DNA of 64,000 bases, taken from positions 12,291,985-12,355,984 of the forward strand of contig NC_085085.1 in the NCBI RefSeq assembly GCF_963422355.1. The letters run 5' to 3'. Below are positions 37,344-50,774 of the stretch, piece by piece. The position numbers and the translations under genes are program-made. The stretch is from Corticium candelabrum (Eukaryota; Porifera; Homoscleromorpha; Homosclerophorida; Plakinidae). Position 1 is the stretch's first letter, and each line of letters starts with the position of its first letter. The notes under the pieces were generated by a model, which did not search any database, was not told the origin of the DNA, and saw nothing but the letters and a program-made list of their open reading frames with translations.

Positions 37344-38531
37344 GTTAGCTTGAATTCATTGCTACGTAGTTGGCTGGTTTGCGTACGTGTTTCCTACTCC
37401 TATCATGATCAGCTATCTAGCTCATGGTCCATGAGGTGCTCGAACGACTAAATTGCATGGCTAGGGGACCAACTAATTTTTTCGATGCTCGGATATTTGG
37501 ACATGAAACCTGGACCGACCGAACTAGAAAATAGTAATGATCACGTGACATTTTCATGTGCAGTTTTTACCGCACTGCCGAGAAATGTGAGATAACAAAA
37601 TGGACACTAAAACAAAGACGCTGATACCGATCAAACGCGGAAATATTTGCTGGACCACATGCACTATTAAGTCATTGCACAGTCCTATGATATGTTCTAC
37701 TAAGTCATGTCACGTAAAGCGTAATATCATTGCGAGTGTGCACATCAAATTATTTTGGGGGTCAAGATCAAAACTGGACCAGCGAATCCAAGCATCAAGA
37801 CGTTTGATTGGTGTGGCTCTAGTTGATAGCCAAGATCACGCGTTTGTTGTTTCCTGACAATTTCTAGAAATTGATCGTGTGTCTAGAACTGCTCGTTTCT
37901 ACATATAATTAAGTTAAGTGGCTTGCTTTGCGGGGACATCACCTGGAATGTATTTGAGCGAATTGTAGACTAGCACTCGCCCACTGATTGATTGATCAAA
38001 TTTCTTAAATTGATTAACTAAACTTACCACAAACAATCTCTTCACTTTACTGTAAAACATGAAAGTTTGTCTTGAGCTTTCAGACAGAGCGTGCAAGGGT
38101 GGGTGAAATGTTTTAACTTTGATTGATATCCTTAATAAGTTAATTAAGGTAAAAATAGTTTGTCGATACTGTCTCTCAGAGCAAGTGCATGAATATTGAT
38201 CTGACAATTTTTCTTGACAGCATTGCTAACAAGCATGACGGAAAGGTTACACTGTACCTGTTGTTGTCTCGCAACAGTTCAGTTTCAAATTCAAATTTAA
38301 TTTAGTGTTCAAGTTTGTGAATGATACATAACATATTGAGTAAGAGCACAAGTAACAATGTTTCAATTAAATTTGCTCGTATAGCATGTGTTACAAAGAG
38401 AAATGACAAATAACAGCAGATGCTCACTAAAACTAATTCTAGTCTTGCCAATCAGACTTTAGAGTGGGAGTTAATTGCATACAAGACATTTTCAAGACGA
38501 CCTTGATGGGGCACACAAATGAGATTTGACA

Positions 38532-38534
<3 letters not shown>

Positions 38535-38609
<75 letters not shown>
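38535..38609. repeat. (CA)n microsatellite at the unit A/unit B junction
   Basis: CA run exactly between the end of ADO-intron-like sequence and the start of unit B. The equivalent tract ends unit B at 53748-53912. Confidence 0.95.
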
Positions 38610-38610
<1 letters not shown>

Positions 38611-38956
38611 ACTCCCTCCGAAGGTCTGGCCACGCGAGGCTACTTTACAGTAGGGTTGGTTATACGTAACGTGGTACTGTACCGGCAAGTTTTGGCGACG
38701 GTAATATGTTGCCGAAATGATCCAGAATGTCTTTCAATTTTGGCGAATAATATCTACGGGTTTCATTAACGTATGGTGTCACCAGATCTTGAGATATAGG
38801 TACACGGTGTGTTCCTCTGTTCTGTTGTCTGCTTGTGTACCCCTGTACTAGTATATGTCATATTCATTGGCACTTTCATAATGGGATCCTTAGTTTGTAG
38901 CAAACTTGACTAGCAAGCGATGCATGTGTCTATGTGGGATCTCTGTTTGCTCTAGT

Positions 38957-40257
38957 TGGACAAGAGACGTATTGCTAAAGAAAAAGAAGAAATGGCTCGT
39001 AAAGAGACTGTGCAAAATGAAATTGAACACGAGAAGAGACTCCAGAGCCTAGACGAAGAAATTGAGAGAATACAGAAATCATTGGTATATTGACTAGTTG
39101 CTGTCACCAGCTGAGCGTGCGTGATTGCAAAATTTGTAATTCCTAGCTGAGATTGGAAGAGAACGGAGATTTGTTGGGAGAGGAGATTCACAGTGCAAAG
39201 GAAGGTGCATGAGACCAAGCCCAAGATAGAAAGAGCAAGAACGGCTGCTGTTAGAGTATTGGTTAATCATGTATTTCCATGCACAACGTTTGCACTGACA
39301 GTTTGTAGAGTGGAGAAAAGAAACGGCAAATGAAATTAGAAGCCAAGCAAGCTAAGAAGATAGCTCAATCATAAGGTGTCTGAGGATACTCGCAACAGGT
39401 AGGCAAGAAATGACAATATAATAGTAATAATAACAATAACAATAATATATTTCACTTTGTACCAATAGAAATATGTCTTGTTATCTGTAGAGCACAAGAG
39501 GCAGGGCGTTTGCCATCTGCATTGTCAGAAGCAAAAGAAGCAGAAAAGGGTGGCAAACGTCAAAGTTGGATATATAATGCCATCACCTGGTCTGGTAAGA
39601 GCAAAGTTGTATATTTTGAAAACATTTTGAACATTTGAAATGCACATTGAGTGTAGATCGTAGAGTAGAGTGTGCACATTTAAATAATGGAACGTGTAAC
39701 CGATTGTTTGTTTGCCGAGCAACATGAATCTTTCTTACTTCAAAATTTTTCCACATTTCTTACATCTTTGGAATATTATAATTGTTTGTCACTTGAAAAA
39801 TATAATCATGATGGCTTTAGAACATTTAGAGAATTGCTTTTCCTTGCTTGTTTTACTTGTTGGATGGTCAGGATGATGAACCAAGTGATTCTTCATCAAG
39901 TGATGCTTCATCAGTCATTAGATGAAGATGCACGTGAGCTGATTAGTGAAAGAGAGTTTGAAGAGCTGTCAAACAGATGGGAAAAGACAGGTACGTGTCT
40001 CTTTGAAATCTCGTTTTGTTGGGATATAGAAAATCTTGTTTATGAATATCCAGATTAAAATATCTGACAAAGAGCAAACATTTCAAGCGTGGGCTGAGTC
40101 GGTGAAATTTGCCATCAATGTGGGTACTGCTCCATTGCACATGCTTGTTTGTAAGCTGACGATGTTTTAACGTTATATTAGAGTATGCAACTGGATATGA
40201 GGCATGATGAAAATACTTGTAAAGGAAGCTCATGGTATTCAACTTTGGAAAAGGTAC

Positions 40258-40344
<87 letters not shown>

Positions 40345-40440
40345 AGCTGCAATGACCTTTTGTTTATGTGACTGTTTGTTTCTTGTGTAGATTACTGCAG
40401 GTAGCTTTCAAGCAAGAGTTGCATTTTTTGAAGAATTGGA
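38957..40440 (+). pseudogene. Merlin 3'-half pseudogene, copy 2
   Basis: Collinear with copy 1 and with merlin exons 9-16. The exon 9 equivalent (38957-39084) is still an open frame with KEKEEMARKETVQNEIEHEK-type helical sequence. The exon 10 equivalent loses frame through a deletion, and the exon 11 equivalent contains a stop. The final exon reads RVAFFEEL but continues as GAT TGG because the TAG is lost. It shares with copy 1 changes not found in merlin, so both derive from one earlier partial duplicate. Confidence 0.88.
40259..40343. repeat. (TG)n microsatellite in merlin pseudogene 2
   Basis: Positionally equivalent to the tract in merlin intron 15. Confidence 0.95.
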
Positions 40441-40559
40441 TTGGCCGTGTACATCTGGCACAGTTGTGTTTGTTTGCCAAGACGTGATGTGCATGCGTGA
40501 TTGTATTTCACAGCTGAAGAAACCGCCAAAGACATTAGATGCTACAATAAATAACTTTA

Positions 40560-40725
40560 CAGGCCTGGATCCAGGAATTTTTTAAGAGGGGGTTGACCTG
40601 GTAGCTGTTATTTATAGCATTACTAATTTTCTCTTTTCTAATGAAATTATATGAAATTATTGAACCACACCTATTGGAAAAGAGGGAGTTGAAACCCCCT
40701 GAACCCCTATCTGGATCCGAGCCTG
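40560..40725. mobile_element. 166-bp MITE inserted in unit B
   Basis: Ends CAGGCCTGGATCCAG and CTGGATCCGAGCCTG are inverted (13 of 15 bases). It is flanked by CTTTA and CTCTA, while the matching place in unit A (near 27223-27235) has a single CTCTA. This is an empty/filled site pair showing transposition after the duplication. The CAGG... ends suggest a hAT-like source, which is tentative. Confidence 0.75.
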
Positions 40726-41174
40726 CTCTACTTAGAAGATAAAATTTTATGAAATTTTAGTGATACAATATGTATTAATTAAAATGTGCCTGTACAGTAG
40801 TCACATTCACGTTGTCTGTATATGTTACGCATTCAGCTACGGGCCTTAGGAATGTTGACTCTGTAAAAGTCACGAGACTTGGCGAGCAGCTACTCTAAAC
40901 AAAACTCATCAGTCTTTAGGAATGTGCCACAGCTACGTGAAAACCAGAGACGAACCGCCAATCAGATACGCGAAACGTTCACGAATTACTTTTACCACAA
41001 CATTGTCAACAGAACTTACTTATCTGCGAAATCGATTGCTTCGTACTGTACGTAATTACGTAACATTGGACATCTATACGGAAACCCAAAGCCCTGTCTA
41101 CATGCAGTGATGCACTGCAAGATAAATCCGATCCACATCAAGAGGCGGGCGCGCCTCGGGTTATAAATTAATTA

Positions 41175-41376
41175 CTACTGTCTATTCCCCGTAAGTGTGA
41201 ACTCGGAAGTGAGGGATTATTTTTCCGTTTCGTTTGTAGGAAGGGCTTAGACAATTTGATAAACAGAAATTCCAGACCTAGCGGTTTCTAACGATACCGA
41301 GATCATCGCGAAAGTCAAAAACAGGGGGGGGTATTGAAGATTTTCAAAGTTCACACCTATGGTAAACAGATAGTAG
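41175..41376. mobile_element. 202-bp MITE with perfect 7-bp TTAATTA target duplication
   Basis: TTAATTA at 41168-41174 and again at 41377-41383 brackets an insert whose ends are imperfect inverted repeats (CTACTGTCTATT / CTACTATCTGTT). Unit A has one TTAATTA and no insert at the same place (near 27748). Confidence 0.8.
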
Positions 41377-41473
41377 TTAATTAGCGTATCTTCAACTTTG
41401 TACGCGGGATTGGGGTCTGGCTATGCAAGACTAGACTACATGTACACGTAGTTGCACGTACAGGCCTAGGATC

Positions 41474-42849
41474 ATGAGCGGCACTAAAGAGAACATGGAA
41501 TGTGAAAGGAAGCCTAAGGAAGAAGGCGAATCTGCTTGTAAGATGTGCAATTATCTATCTAACTCTAGCTAGACTAGCCTACTCTACTAGAAGACCTACG
41601 CTTGTAGTAATTGTTTGTCAGTTGGGAGCGTGACATCACAGGGAAAGCGACAAAAACTCTGTTGGAGCTATCGGTGTTTCTGGGGGGTTCTAGAGCGTAG
41701 CTACTAACCACAAAGCTTGAAACTTCAAAGCCACCTCAAACCACAGCTTCTACTGTTCATCTTGCTTGCAGAAGCGCTGCCAGCACTTGAGAGCATTCCA
41801 TCTAGATGGATTAGCTCATGATGCAAGCTGCAAAGTGATGGCAATGTTTCAGCAAGCAAAATGGACGGCAGAAGGCGTGTTTTTGAGGTGGTTGGAGTTT
41901 TAGATCGTGATTTTTAGTAGCCACGCCCTTAAAACCTCACAAAACACCAAATGATCTGACAGGGTTTTTCAGATTTTTTGTGCATGTTGTGATTATTCAG
42001 AAGTTAGGACTGAAACACCTACTTTATGGCAACAATGTTTATACATTTAGCTCGGTTGGTGACACACTGTTCTCGGTTGTATGGAGGACAGTCCGACTTA
42101 TCTCAAAATGATCCAAGTAGTTTGGCTAAATCAAGTGATATCAATGAAGGTAGACTGAAATTTGAGTTTTTGTATGTCTGAATTGAAGCTGCAACAGCAA
42201 GATCATTCATTTTCTTTTGTGCAGAAGGAGCAGCATCATCGGCTGTGCAACCTTTGCTACCACTAGAACCAAATGATATATGGCCAATGTCTCAAGACGA
42301 CTTAACAAATATTTTTGTTCAAGAAAAACGCAAAATTTCAGAAATAGTTGGTTTGGCTTTTGAACATGAGCTTACTCAACACCACCATACCTCAAGTAAG
42401 CAAATAAAGAAAATTGAGAGTCTCTCAAGTGGTCGACATCAGTCAACAATTCCACTTTGTGGCAAGTTCTGATCAGCTTGTTCTAATTTATATAGAGATT
42501 TAACGTACTATGGAAGCATACACTTTAATTATATAACAAAATGTATTATTTTTTCAAGGTCCACCATTTCCACGGCAGATAAGCTGTGGGTTCTTCTGTG
42601 GTCGAGAAGGTGAATTAAAGAGCTTATTGCGCTACTTTACTGTTGATTTGAAAGAAGGGAGACCCAGAATAAAGGTATACAAATAATTCATATACAATAT
42701 TCAAACGAAAGGATTGCATATATCATGGGTACTTATTTCTTTTTGTAAGACAACTTTATGTCTTTTGCGACATAGCCATGATAATGCATTGGGGTGCTTA
42801 ACAGGAAACACAAATACTGACATACACAACTACACATGTTTTGCGTGTG

Positions 42850-42943
<94 letters not shown>

Positions 42944-45900
42944 CCACAATTAAGCTTGCATTCTCACAGACTGCACTAGCACTTTATATATCATGAAACT
43001 GAAGGGATTACTGAAAAGAACAACAGCTTGTTGAAATGATGTAATCAACAGGTCGGCGATGCACATTGTGATATCTGTACTGTGTCTAATAAGTTAACAC
43101 AAGAATGGCAATGCTTGACTACATTAATTTATGGAGGATATCTCAATGAACTACATATATGTTTAGTCATATGTATTACTTCATATATTGTGAAGGGTTG
43201 AGAAGATTATGTAGGTAATTATATGAAGTCGGTTTTACAACCAACTTCTTAATTTATACACAACTCTTTCAGCCATATATAGCTGCATGATCTTTTCAGG
43301 GTGGTGATTGTATGATACGTTCTTATCCAAGAACTTCATAAACATTGGTTTGGTGATCTTGTTATGGATGGAGGAAAACTCTATGGCACATGGTTTAAGA
43401 GAGCATGAAGAATAAACCCCACTGCAGGAGGGAATGAACTATAATCAGCATCAGTAGGCCATCAAATCTCACACATGCAATTAACTTATGTCACTAATCA
43501 ATAGTTTAGTTTACCCGTGCATGTTAGTGATACATGATGTATAATAGTGTTGTCAAGAAGAAACTTGAACATAGCTATGACTGTCATGCAAAATACCATT
43601 GTGTAAGTCCTTGTCTGTTGTGTCAGGTTATTGTAGGCTTTGGAGGCCTAGGAAAAACATCTTTGTCATTCAGATATGCAGATTGCTACAGAGAGAGATA
43701 TCCTGGTGGAGTCTTTTATTTTGATCTAGGGTCATTATCAACATTTCACAATTCAGTCAAAGACAATGTGAGTTTCATGGCGATTTATATAAATATGCTC
43801 ACAACAGCTGTGAGAGTGAATGGTGTTTGTGCACTTGTTTCAGCTTGTTGTCTTGGGACATACTGTTCTTAAGCTTGAAAGCTTGTCACAGAACTTTGAA
43901 AGGTTGCAAAAACTTCTTCGACATGGCGGTAAGAAGTGCCTCTTTCTCTATGATGGAGCAGACAAACTGCTGGTCTTTAATGACTACATTCCTTCTATTG
44001 CTATTGATGTGATTATCACAACACGAATGGCCAATATTAGCCATCATCAGCTTAGAGGAAACAGCACAGTTTCTCTGAAAGTTCTTGGTGTCAGTACGTC
44101 TGTGGAGATTCTTATCTCTGGCATGTCAGGATCATCTGGTGAACGGTTGACTGTGGATGAATTTCAAAGAAATAATCCAGAGGATTTTTGTTATGCTCAG
44201 AAGATTGCCGGTGATGGATGTCTTGATGGTTTACCATTGGCTTTACTTCATGCTGCAAACTTACGAAGAAGCCAAGGTCTTTCATTTAAGGATCTTTGGG
44301 AGAGACTGCAAGACAAGAGCATTATTCAGCTAGATCCAGCAAATGTCAAGGAATGGCTAAGAAACTACAATCTAAAGCAAATAGATGCTAAACTAGCATT
44401 ATTGCATTTGGAGAGTCTGGATGACTTGAGAAGACTCACTCCACAAGGTTTAGACAACAGTGATCTCACTGTTGATGAGAAAAAAGAGATATTGAAGGCA
44501 CGAGAGGAACTGGTGAGAGCTCCTGCATACATAACATGGAGATTGGACATTGAGTCTGCTTGTTTGGAGTCTTCACTGGCCAGTGATCTTCTTCGTCTGT
44601 CAGCTTTATTACCATCAAATGACATACCTGAAGATATTTTAGTAAAAGGTGTCATTTTGAAGAACAAAGGCTCTACGGAGACAGAAGTACGACGTGCTTT
44701 AGCTTGCATTCTTTCTCACTCATTGTTAACAAGTGGAGAGTCTTATATCTCCTCTGTTAATCATGCAGGTCGTACGTTTGCCATGCATCCAATGATTCAA
44801 TACAGTGTGTCTAAACATCTTTTTCAAAGCCAAGAGCAACATACGTCTCTCATGTGTTTAGGAGCAGTACTTTGTAAAATTTTGCCATCAGCTACTGATT
44901 TTCAGAAAGAACTTCATCTAACTGATGGCACTGTTGCACAATATGCCAAGCATCTGTTTCATGTTGCTCTGTATATATGTAACAGCTCAGAGCTATTGAA
45001 AAAACGTTGGCTATGCAGAACCGTGGCATTGGCTTCCATTCTTGCAATAAGACAATATGACACACATATTGCTGTGTCTCTTTGCAGTCGACAGCTTTTT
45101 GATGCCCGAAAAAGGAGAGTTAGTAAACAGAAATTGGCAGATGGTAAGACTACTGTTTGCTTGGACTGGTATAATGTGTGCTAATAATGTTGTTGTGATA
45201 TATCGATATATCAATATGTCACGTCATATGAGTTCTTTGTAATATGACATGTGTGACATGCAGACTGCATGCTTGCATATTGATATACCTAAAGTGGCAT
45301 GGTTGAACTAAGCACATGTGTGAATGCACAGTTCAACATAGTGAGTTCTCTTTGGAAGCCGGTGTAATTCCGAGTAAAGGAGACAAGCTTATGCCACTAT
45401 TACTTCTTGATGCACTACTGTTTTTGCAGAAAAACAGTAACTGCAATTTTTAAAAAATTAGTTGAAAAGTTAATTGTTTTTAGTAGTTTTATTATTAGCA
45501 TCCTATATTGGCATGAAAGGTGAAGTTGTTTTATGTCTGTTTTATATGTTATGACATACAACATGGTGTGACATGTGACATGAATATGAGCATGACAGCT
45601 AGGCAACACTATGTGTAGATATTAATTATTAGTATGTTATATTTATATAATACAATTTGGCATGACAACAGTCATTGTACTCTGGTAGTTTTGTGACTAC
45701 TGTTTTGTTACTTGTAGCTCTAGTACAAACTGGTTCATGTCACTCTATTCTACTTGAAGCAGAAGCTGCCATAACATTGTTTAAGGAAGCTTTAGACATT
45801 CTTGGTGATCGTCCACATAACAAACAACTTGCATTTGCAGAGAAATGGGGACAAGGTAACAGTTTAGATTAAGGGTGCGTGCATGACTCGTGACATTAAT

Positions 45901-46343
45901 TTTACTCATGGAAGGCGCCAATTCATAATAAAGTGTTAGGAGTATAAGATAATCTTAAAGTAATTAATGTTTACATGACCTGGTGTTTGCATAAACAAGT
46001 CATTATAACTTTGGCAAGTCAAATAGGTAATCAATTCTGTTCTACAGTTTCGACTTGCATCCTTGATACATTTAGACAATTTATACGTACTGCATGTACT
46101 GCATGAGCCTGTGAAAGTCGATCATGTGTCTTAGATCTATACTCAAAAACAGGTCAAAGACATATGCAGGAACCAAACAACTTTACTTCTTAGTGTCAAA
46201 GACAGCAATATGCATATCATGACATGAGACTAAGTGATGCTGCAAGACAAGTGAAAAACTAACTAGTCGTGTAACAGAAAGACATACAGAAAACAGTGAA
46301 TACTGCATGTACATATGTACATGTATATGAGTACACACACATG

Positions 46344-46427
<84 letters not shown>

Positions 46428-46817
46428 ACACCACACCTTAAACCTTTAATTATACCTTGAACCCGAAACCTTAAACTTATAGCTTAAACACAGCCGTCAG
46501 CACTGACAATTCTGTTTCATCAATAGCGATGAGATTTATAGCAGAAATGCATGAAGACCCCACACTGTCACATTTGTGTTATTGTGATCTCCTGGTCTTC
46601 TGAAACGTTTTTACAGTTTAACAATTCGTTTGCTTCTGTCACAAATCAGAGGATTTCTTGCCCTCTCTCATTTATTTCTTTTCTTCTGTAGCCTAGCGTC
46701 TATTCTTCTGAGCATGCTTCTTGTACAAATGCCATACCATGTCTTTCTGTCTTGAATTAAGTCATACTAATTTTCCTGAATACAAAGAACGTGCGTGTCT
46801 TTAGTTACTCTATCTTT

Positions 46818-46908
<91 letters not shown>

Positions 46909-46912
46909 GCGT

Positions 46913-46959
<47 letters not shown>

Positions 46960-49900
46960 TATGCGCATGTGTATATACGGACACACCAGAAAATTGACAC
47001 TTGCAAAAGTACATGTCCATAATGTTGTAATACAAACTTTTCTTTAGCTCTTTTTGAAATCATTCGTGGTTGTCGACTTTTCTCTGCTTTTGATATGATT
47101 AAGAGCACTGCGAAGCGTCTGAGAAGTGGTCTGGAGTGGGCTGAAGCAACCAACTGTCAAAGCTATGCTCAAAGTATGTACAGAAACAGAAACTGTGTTT
47201 GATTTTATTTCCATTTTGTAGTAAACGACATGATCATTTTTATATGACTGATATGTTTATTTTTTAGGTCTCAACTCAATTGCCGTTGCTCTTCGTATTC
47301 GTGCAACTGCAAGCAATGCTGAAGAAATAGATCACTTGTCACAGCTAGCACTAACAGTTTATAGAAAGTGTTTACCTGAAAAACATCCTAACATTGCAAC
47401 AGGTGCGATTACGTTAATTCAAATAAATCCAATAAAGTGGTGTACTTGGATTAATTATAATCAATGGACTTGTATGGTGTGTGGGCTTGTGTACTTGACA
47501 TGCGTGTAAACTTAGTTTATTTTATGACAACCAATGTTAACTAGATTTTTGTTACCTGGTTTTTAGATGTGTTTTGTACATGACTTGTTTACCCTCTTCA
47601 AACATACTGTACGTGATAAATTTACTGATATAGTGTACACCATTTAATTGTTTCAAGTACTGTATATGACTGTACAAATTCGGATACTCAGAATCTTGTA
47701 CGTGTTGGAACTCTAGTCTTGAGAATTAAATTAAGTTTAAATCTTGCATGGCAGTAAGCATGTTTGTCTTAATTATGTCAACTAGCTGGAGGTGGGGATT
47801 TCTTGGTGAAGTTAGTTATATATAACGGTAAATGGGCTGATAATTTACAGTTGCACTAGTTGCAACTAGCTATTAGCAGAATTCATCAGCTACAGAAAGT
47901 TGTCCAGAGTGACAATTGACTATGCTATGTCGTTATCCTGGAATTAATGTTCTGAAAAACTGCTCAAACACTGTGTGGTTAATTGTGAGATTTTTACAGA
48001 CTTGACAGACTTCTCCATCTCTGGCTCCTTCGTGAAGATTTTAATTACCCAGTGCTTGTAATGCTAGAAACTGAAACATGTTCTTTCATGATAAGAAGTC
48101 ATGGTCATCGAGATATCATTATTAGGATTACTTGTTTACATACAACTCAGTCTTAGAGACATACTATTGAATCGTGGTCAAATTTGCAGAATAAGTTATA
48201 TTTGAAAGAATTATTGAGAAACATAATTTTCACATTAGTTCTTTTTGGCATATTAAATAGATAACATGTTTGATTATAGAAAGACAACTAGATTGTAAGA
48301 TAGTAACAGAATTTGTAATGTATTACACTGGTATTTTTATTAGAATTAACGAACAGTGCTCATGCTTATTGCGACCAAGGAATGTACTCAAAAGCCGAAA
48401 ATTTTGCCAATAGAGCACTGGAGATGCAGAAAAAGTGCCTACCACCAAACCACCACCACATTGCATATAGTGAGAAGTTATTCTTGTGTTCGATCAAACT
48501 GTCATGTATTACATGCAGGAGAAAGAAATGCAGTGTTTAATGGAGAAAATTACTACTCATTTGCAGGCTGGTGGTTTCTAGGAACGAATTACATGCATTG
48601 GGGTCGGCATGATGCTGCTGAAATCTACTTGACAAAGGCACTTGATTGTGTTAACTCTTACTCAGTTGTTACATATACTACACTTTACAGTACAAACTTT
48701 CAACATCGCAAATAACCTGGTTACTGTCATAGCTTAGAGGATTGTGTTTTTACTAGCTTTTCAATCCGTAGCAGAGTGGTATGCTATGGGGAAGAAGACA
48801 GATTTGGCCATAAACTATTTGGGAAAGGCAAAAGATGTAATGCAACAAGTAATAGGAGACCACGACAAGCATGCCAAGGCGAAAGGTTGTGACTTATTAT
48901 CCATTAATTGAAGTAGTAGTATATGTATATCTGATGTAATAAACAGCTTGATAAAATTGTTTTATATTTTGTCATTGCTATTGAATAACATATTACAGTA
49001 AGTAAAAGATTGATGGAAATTGCTTGCTAATGTCTCTGTTAATCTAGCATTGTACAGGTGTGGTCGTTGTTGGATGTTGCTTCATGAGGTACAGAAAGCT
49101 GAGCAATTTTTGAAGGAAACTTTAGATTTGCTTGAAGATGAGCCTAAGGACAACTATATCATAATGCAAGGTGGAAACCTTAATTACTTAACTTAAAAGG
49201 TGTTATATAGCTAGATTATGTGTGTTTGTTGTGCTAAGCAAAGGGACTGTTGTGTCAGTGCCTTGTAGTACAACGAAGATTTAGTGAGGCTGAGTCATTG
49301 CTTACAAATCTTCTCAAAGTTCAGGATTCTTTCAAGTCACAGTTTTGCCCACAAAGAGGAGAAAGTCAAATTTTGTGCCTGTTATAAATTTTCATTTAGA
49401 AAATAACTTTTGTGTCTTAATACTAGATCTGCACTGTCTTGGTGTTTGTCTATTGGCACTGAATAATCCTGGTGATGCAGAAACTTCATTTAGGAAAGCT
49501 GTTGATATAAGAGAGCAGTACCTTGTAGCAAATGACAAAAGAACAGGGGAATGTAAGTAACCTTTATTATTAGTTTGCAGATAATCAACAGTATAAACAG
49601 AATGATATCTTTAGCATATCATCAACTTGCTATTTGTCTCAAACTGCTTGGGAAACATGATGAAGCGAAACAGTTTGTAAGTCGCTCTTTGCACATTGAA
49701 AGACTGCACAGCAATGGTGGACTTGTCAACTACAATGCATCTGGAGGTATGACATAGAAATGTGAATTTTGTTTGTGTCGTTTGGAATATTGCTAATATA
49801 ATTGTTTAGTCATCTAGCAACGTGCAGGTACAATCATTTTTATTAAATATAAATATAAGGGTGATTGTAGCTGCACTACTATTACAGATTAATTTAACTT

Positions 49901-50143
49901 TACAGTGTCAACTAACAAAGGATCTTATGCCCATTCTAAGTACAAATTGTATGCACATTAATTACTTATTTATAATTAATTATAGGTTTGCGATTTCATT
50001 TGTACTATAATCTGTTTATATGATATCTAGTGCTCGCAAAGACAAAATCGATGCTGCTGAATGCGTTGGCTATGATATACTGGCAGAAGTTTCTACTTTT
50101 TGTGATCATTTTTACAATTGCAACTAGTTTATATTTTGTCTAG
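41474..50143 (+). CDS. STAND NTPase: NB-ARC with inserted SAM-like domain, TPR repeats and C-terminal hydrophobic tail (paralogue 2)
   Basis: Seventeen exons, all with the same phases as paralogue 1, give 1112 codons: 41474-41537, 42051-42149, 42225-42461, 42559-42674, 43627-43767, 43844-45143, 45718-45855, 47048-47173, 47268-47402, 48344-48469, 48567-48689, 48772-48885, 49048-49170, 49239-49364, 49427-49552, 49615-49746, 50031-50143. The P-loop is at residues 176-183; the exon 5 product is identical to paralogue 1. Exon 6 carries Walker B, GLPLA, the SAM-like insert (VKEWLRNYNL...) and the winged helix, with four extra residues (near ISGMSGSSGE). The TPR region is much more diverged: the exon 10 products differ at about 16 of 42 residues. 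The C-terminal segment FLLFVIIFTIATSLYFV is a convincing membrane helix ending at the stop. A GC donor follows exon 3. AATAAA is at 50145. The intact frame argues against a pseudogene. Confidence 0.88.
41690..41925. repeat. Foldback element in STAND-2 intron 1
   Basis: Homologue of 28075-28305, with pairing arms around TTGCTTGCAGAAGCGCTGCC and GCAAAATGGACGGCAGAAGGCGTG. Confidence 0.6.
42852..42940. repeat. (CA)n microsatellite, STAND-2 intron 4
   Basis: CA run not present in the corresponding intron of paralogue 1. Confidence 0.95.
46343..46432. repeat. (CA)n microsatellite, STAND-2 intron 7 (first)
   Basis: CA run; positional counterpart of the tract at 32427-32498. Confidence 0.95.
46820..46957. 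repeat. (CA)n microsatellite, STAND-2 intron 7 (second)
   Basis: A long CA run interrupted once by GCGCGTG. The 46440-46800 stretch between the two tracts is absent from paralogue 1. Confidence 0.95.
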
Positions 50144-50673
50144 TAATAAATTGTTGCATTTGTTTGCTACTAATTTTGATTGTATTTAGTATTATATACT
50201 ACTTTTACACTGCAGCTTCAGCAGAAATTGTACGTGTCGTACCATGCGCGCACTGATGATTGCTTGTCACGTAAATCAAATTCTTTCCTTTGAAAATCCC
50301 GGATTAGCGCCTGGTAAACGTCCAGAAAGCATCTCCCGCGGTAGATCTATATTCTACAAGCTGCATTATATTATGCATGTAACTCCGTGTGTACGCGCAG
50401 AGCGCATCGTTTATTGCCGGGGATATCGAAAAAGCAAGATATTTTAGCATATCCGGGTCTTGAAAGCACGCGTTTGCTCGTGTACGCGTGTCGAATACCT
50501 GCCCCGTTCGATACACCTGTTCCCTGCAACGTCAGCAACGTCTTCGAAGGGACTGTCGAAATGACGAGAGTCAGATGAGTCGTGACTTGGTATATATATG
50601 TCTACAAGAACAGGTATATATATATATAGGCCCCTCTAGTGGAGGGGTAGCTATTATTTATATTTGAATAAAC

Positions 50674-50715
<42 letters not shown>

Positions 50716-50718
50716 TTA

Positions 50719-50774
<56 letters not shown>

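Larger units (their letters stand above)
36637..38534. other. STAND-1 to unit-B spacer
   Basis: No intact gene. It holds a hairpin (36919-37001), the dead ADO exon 1 copy (37240-37343) and former ADO intron 1 sequence collinear with 52586-53747. Confidence 0.75.
25304..38609 (+). repeat. Segmental duplication, unit A (13.3 kb)
   Basis: Collinear with unit B. Both start at CTCCGAAGGTCTGGCCACGCGAG and run through merlin pseudogene, STAND gene, ADO exon 1 copy and a shared 3' segment to a terminal (CA)n tract. Every STAND exon and most intron text can be aligned by eye. Unit A carries a private insertion of retrotransposon fragments in STAND intron 8. Confidence 0.9.
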
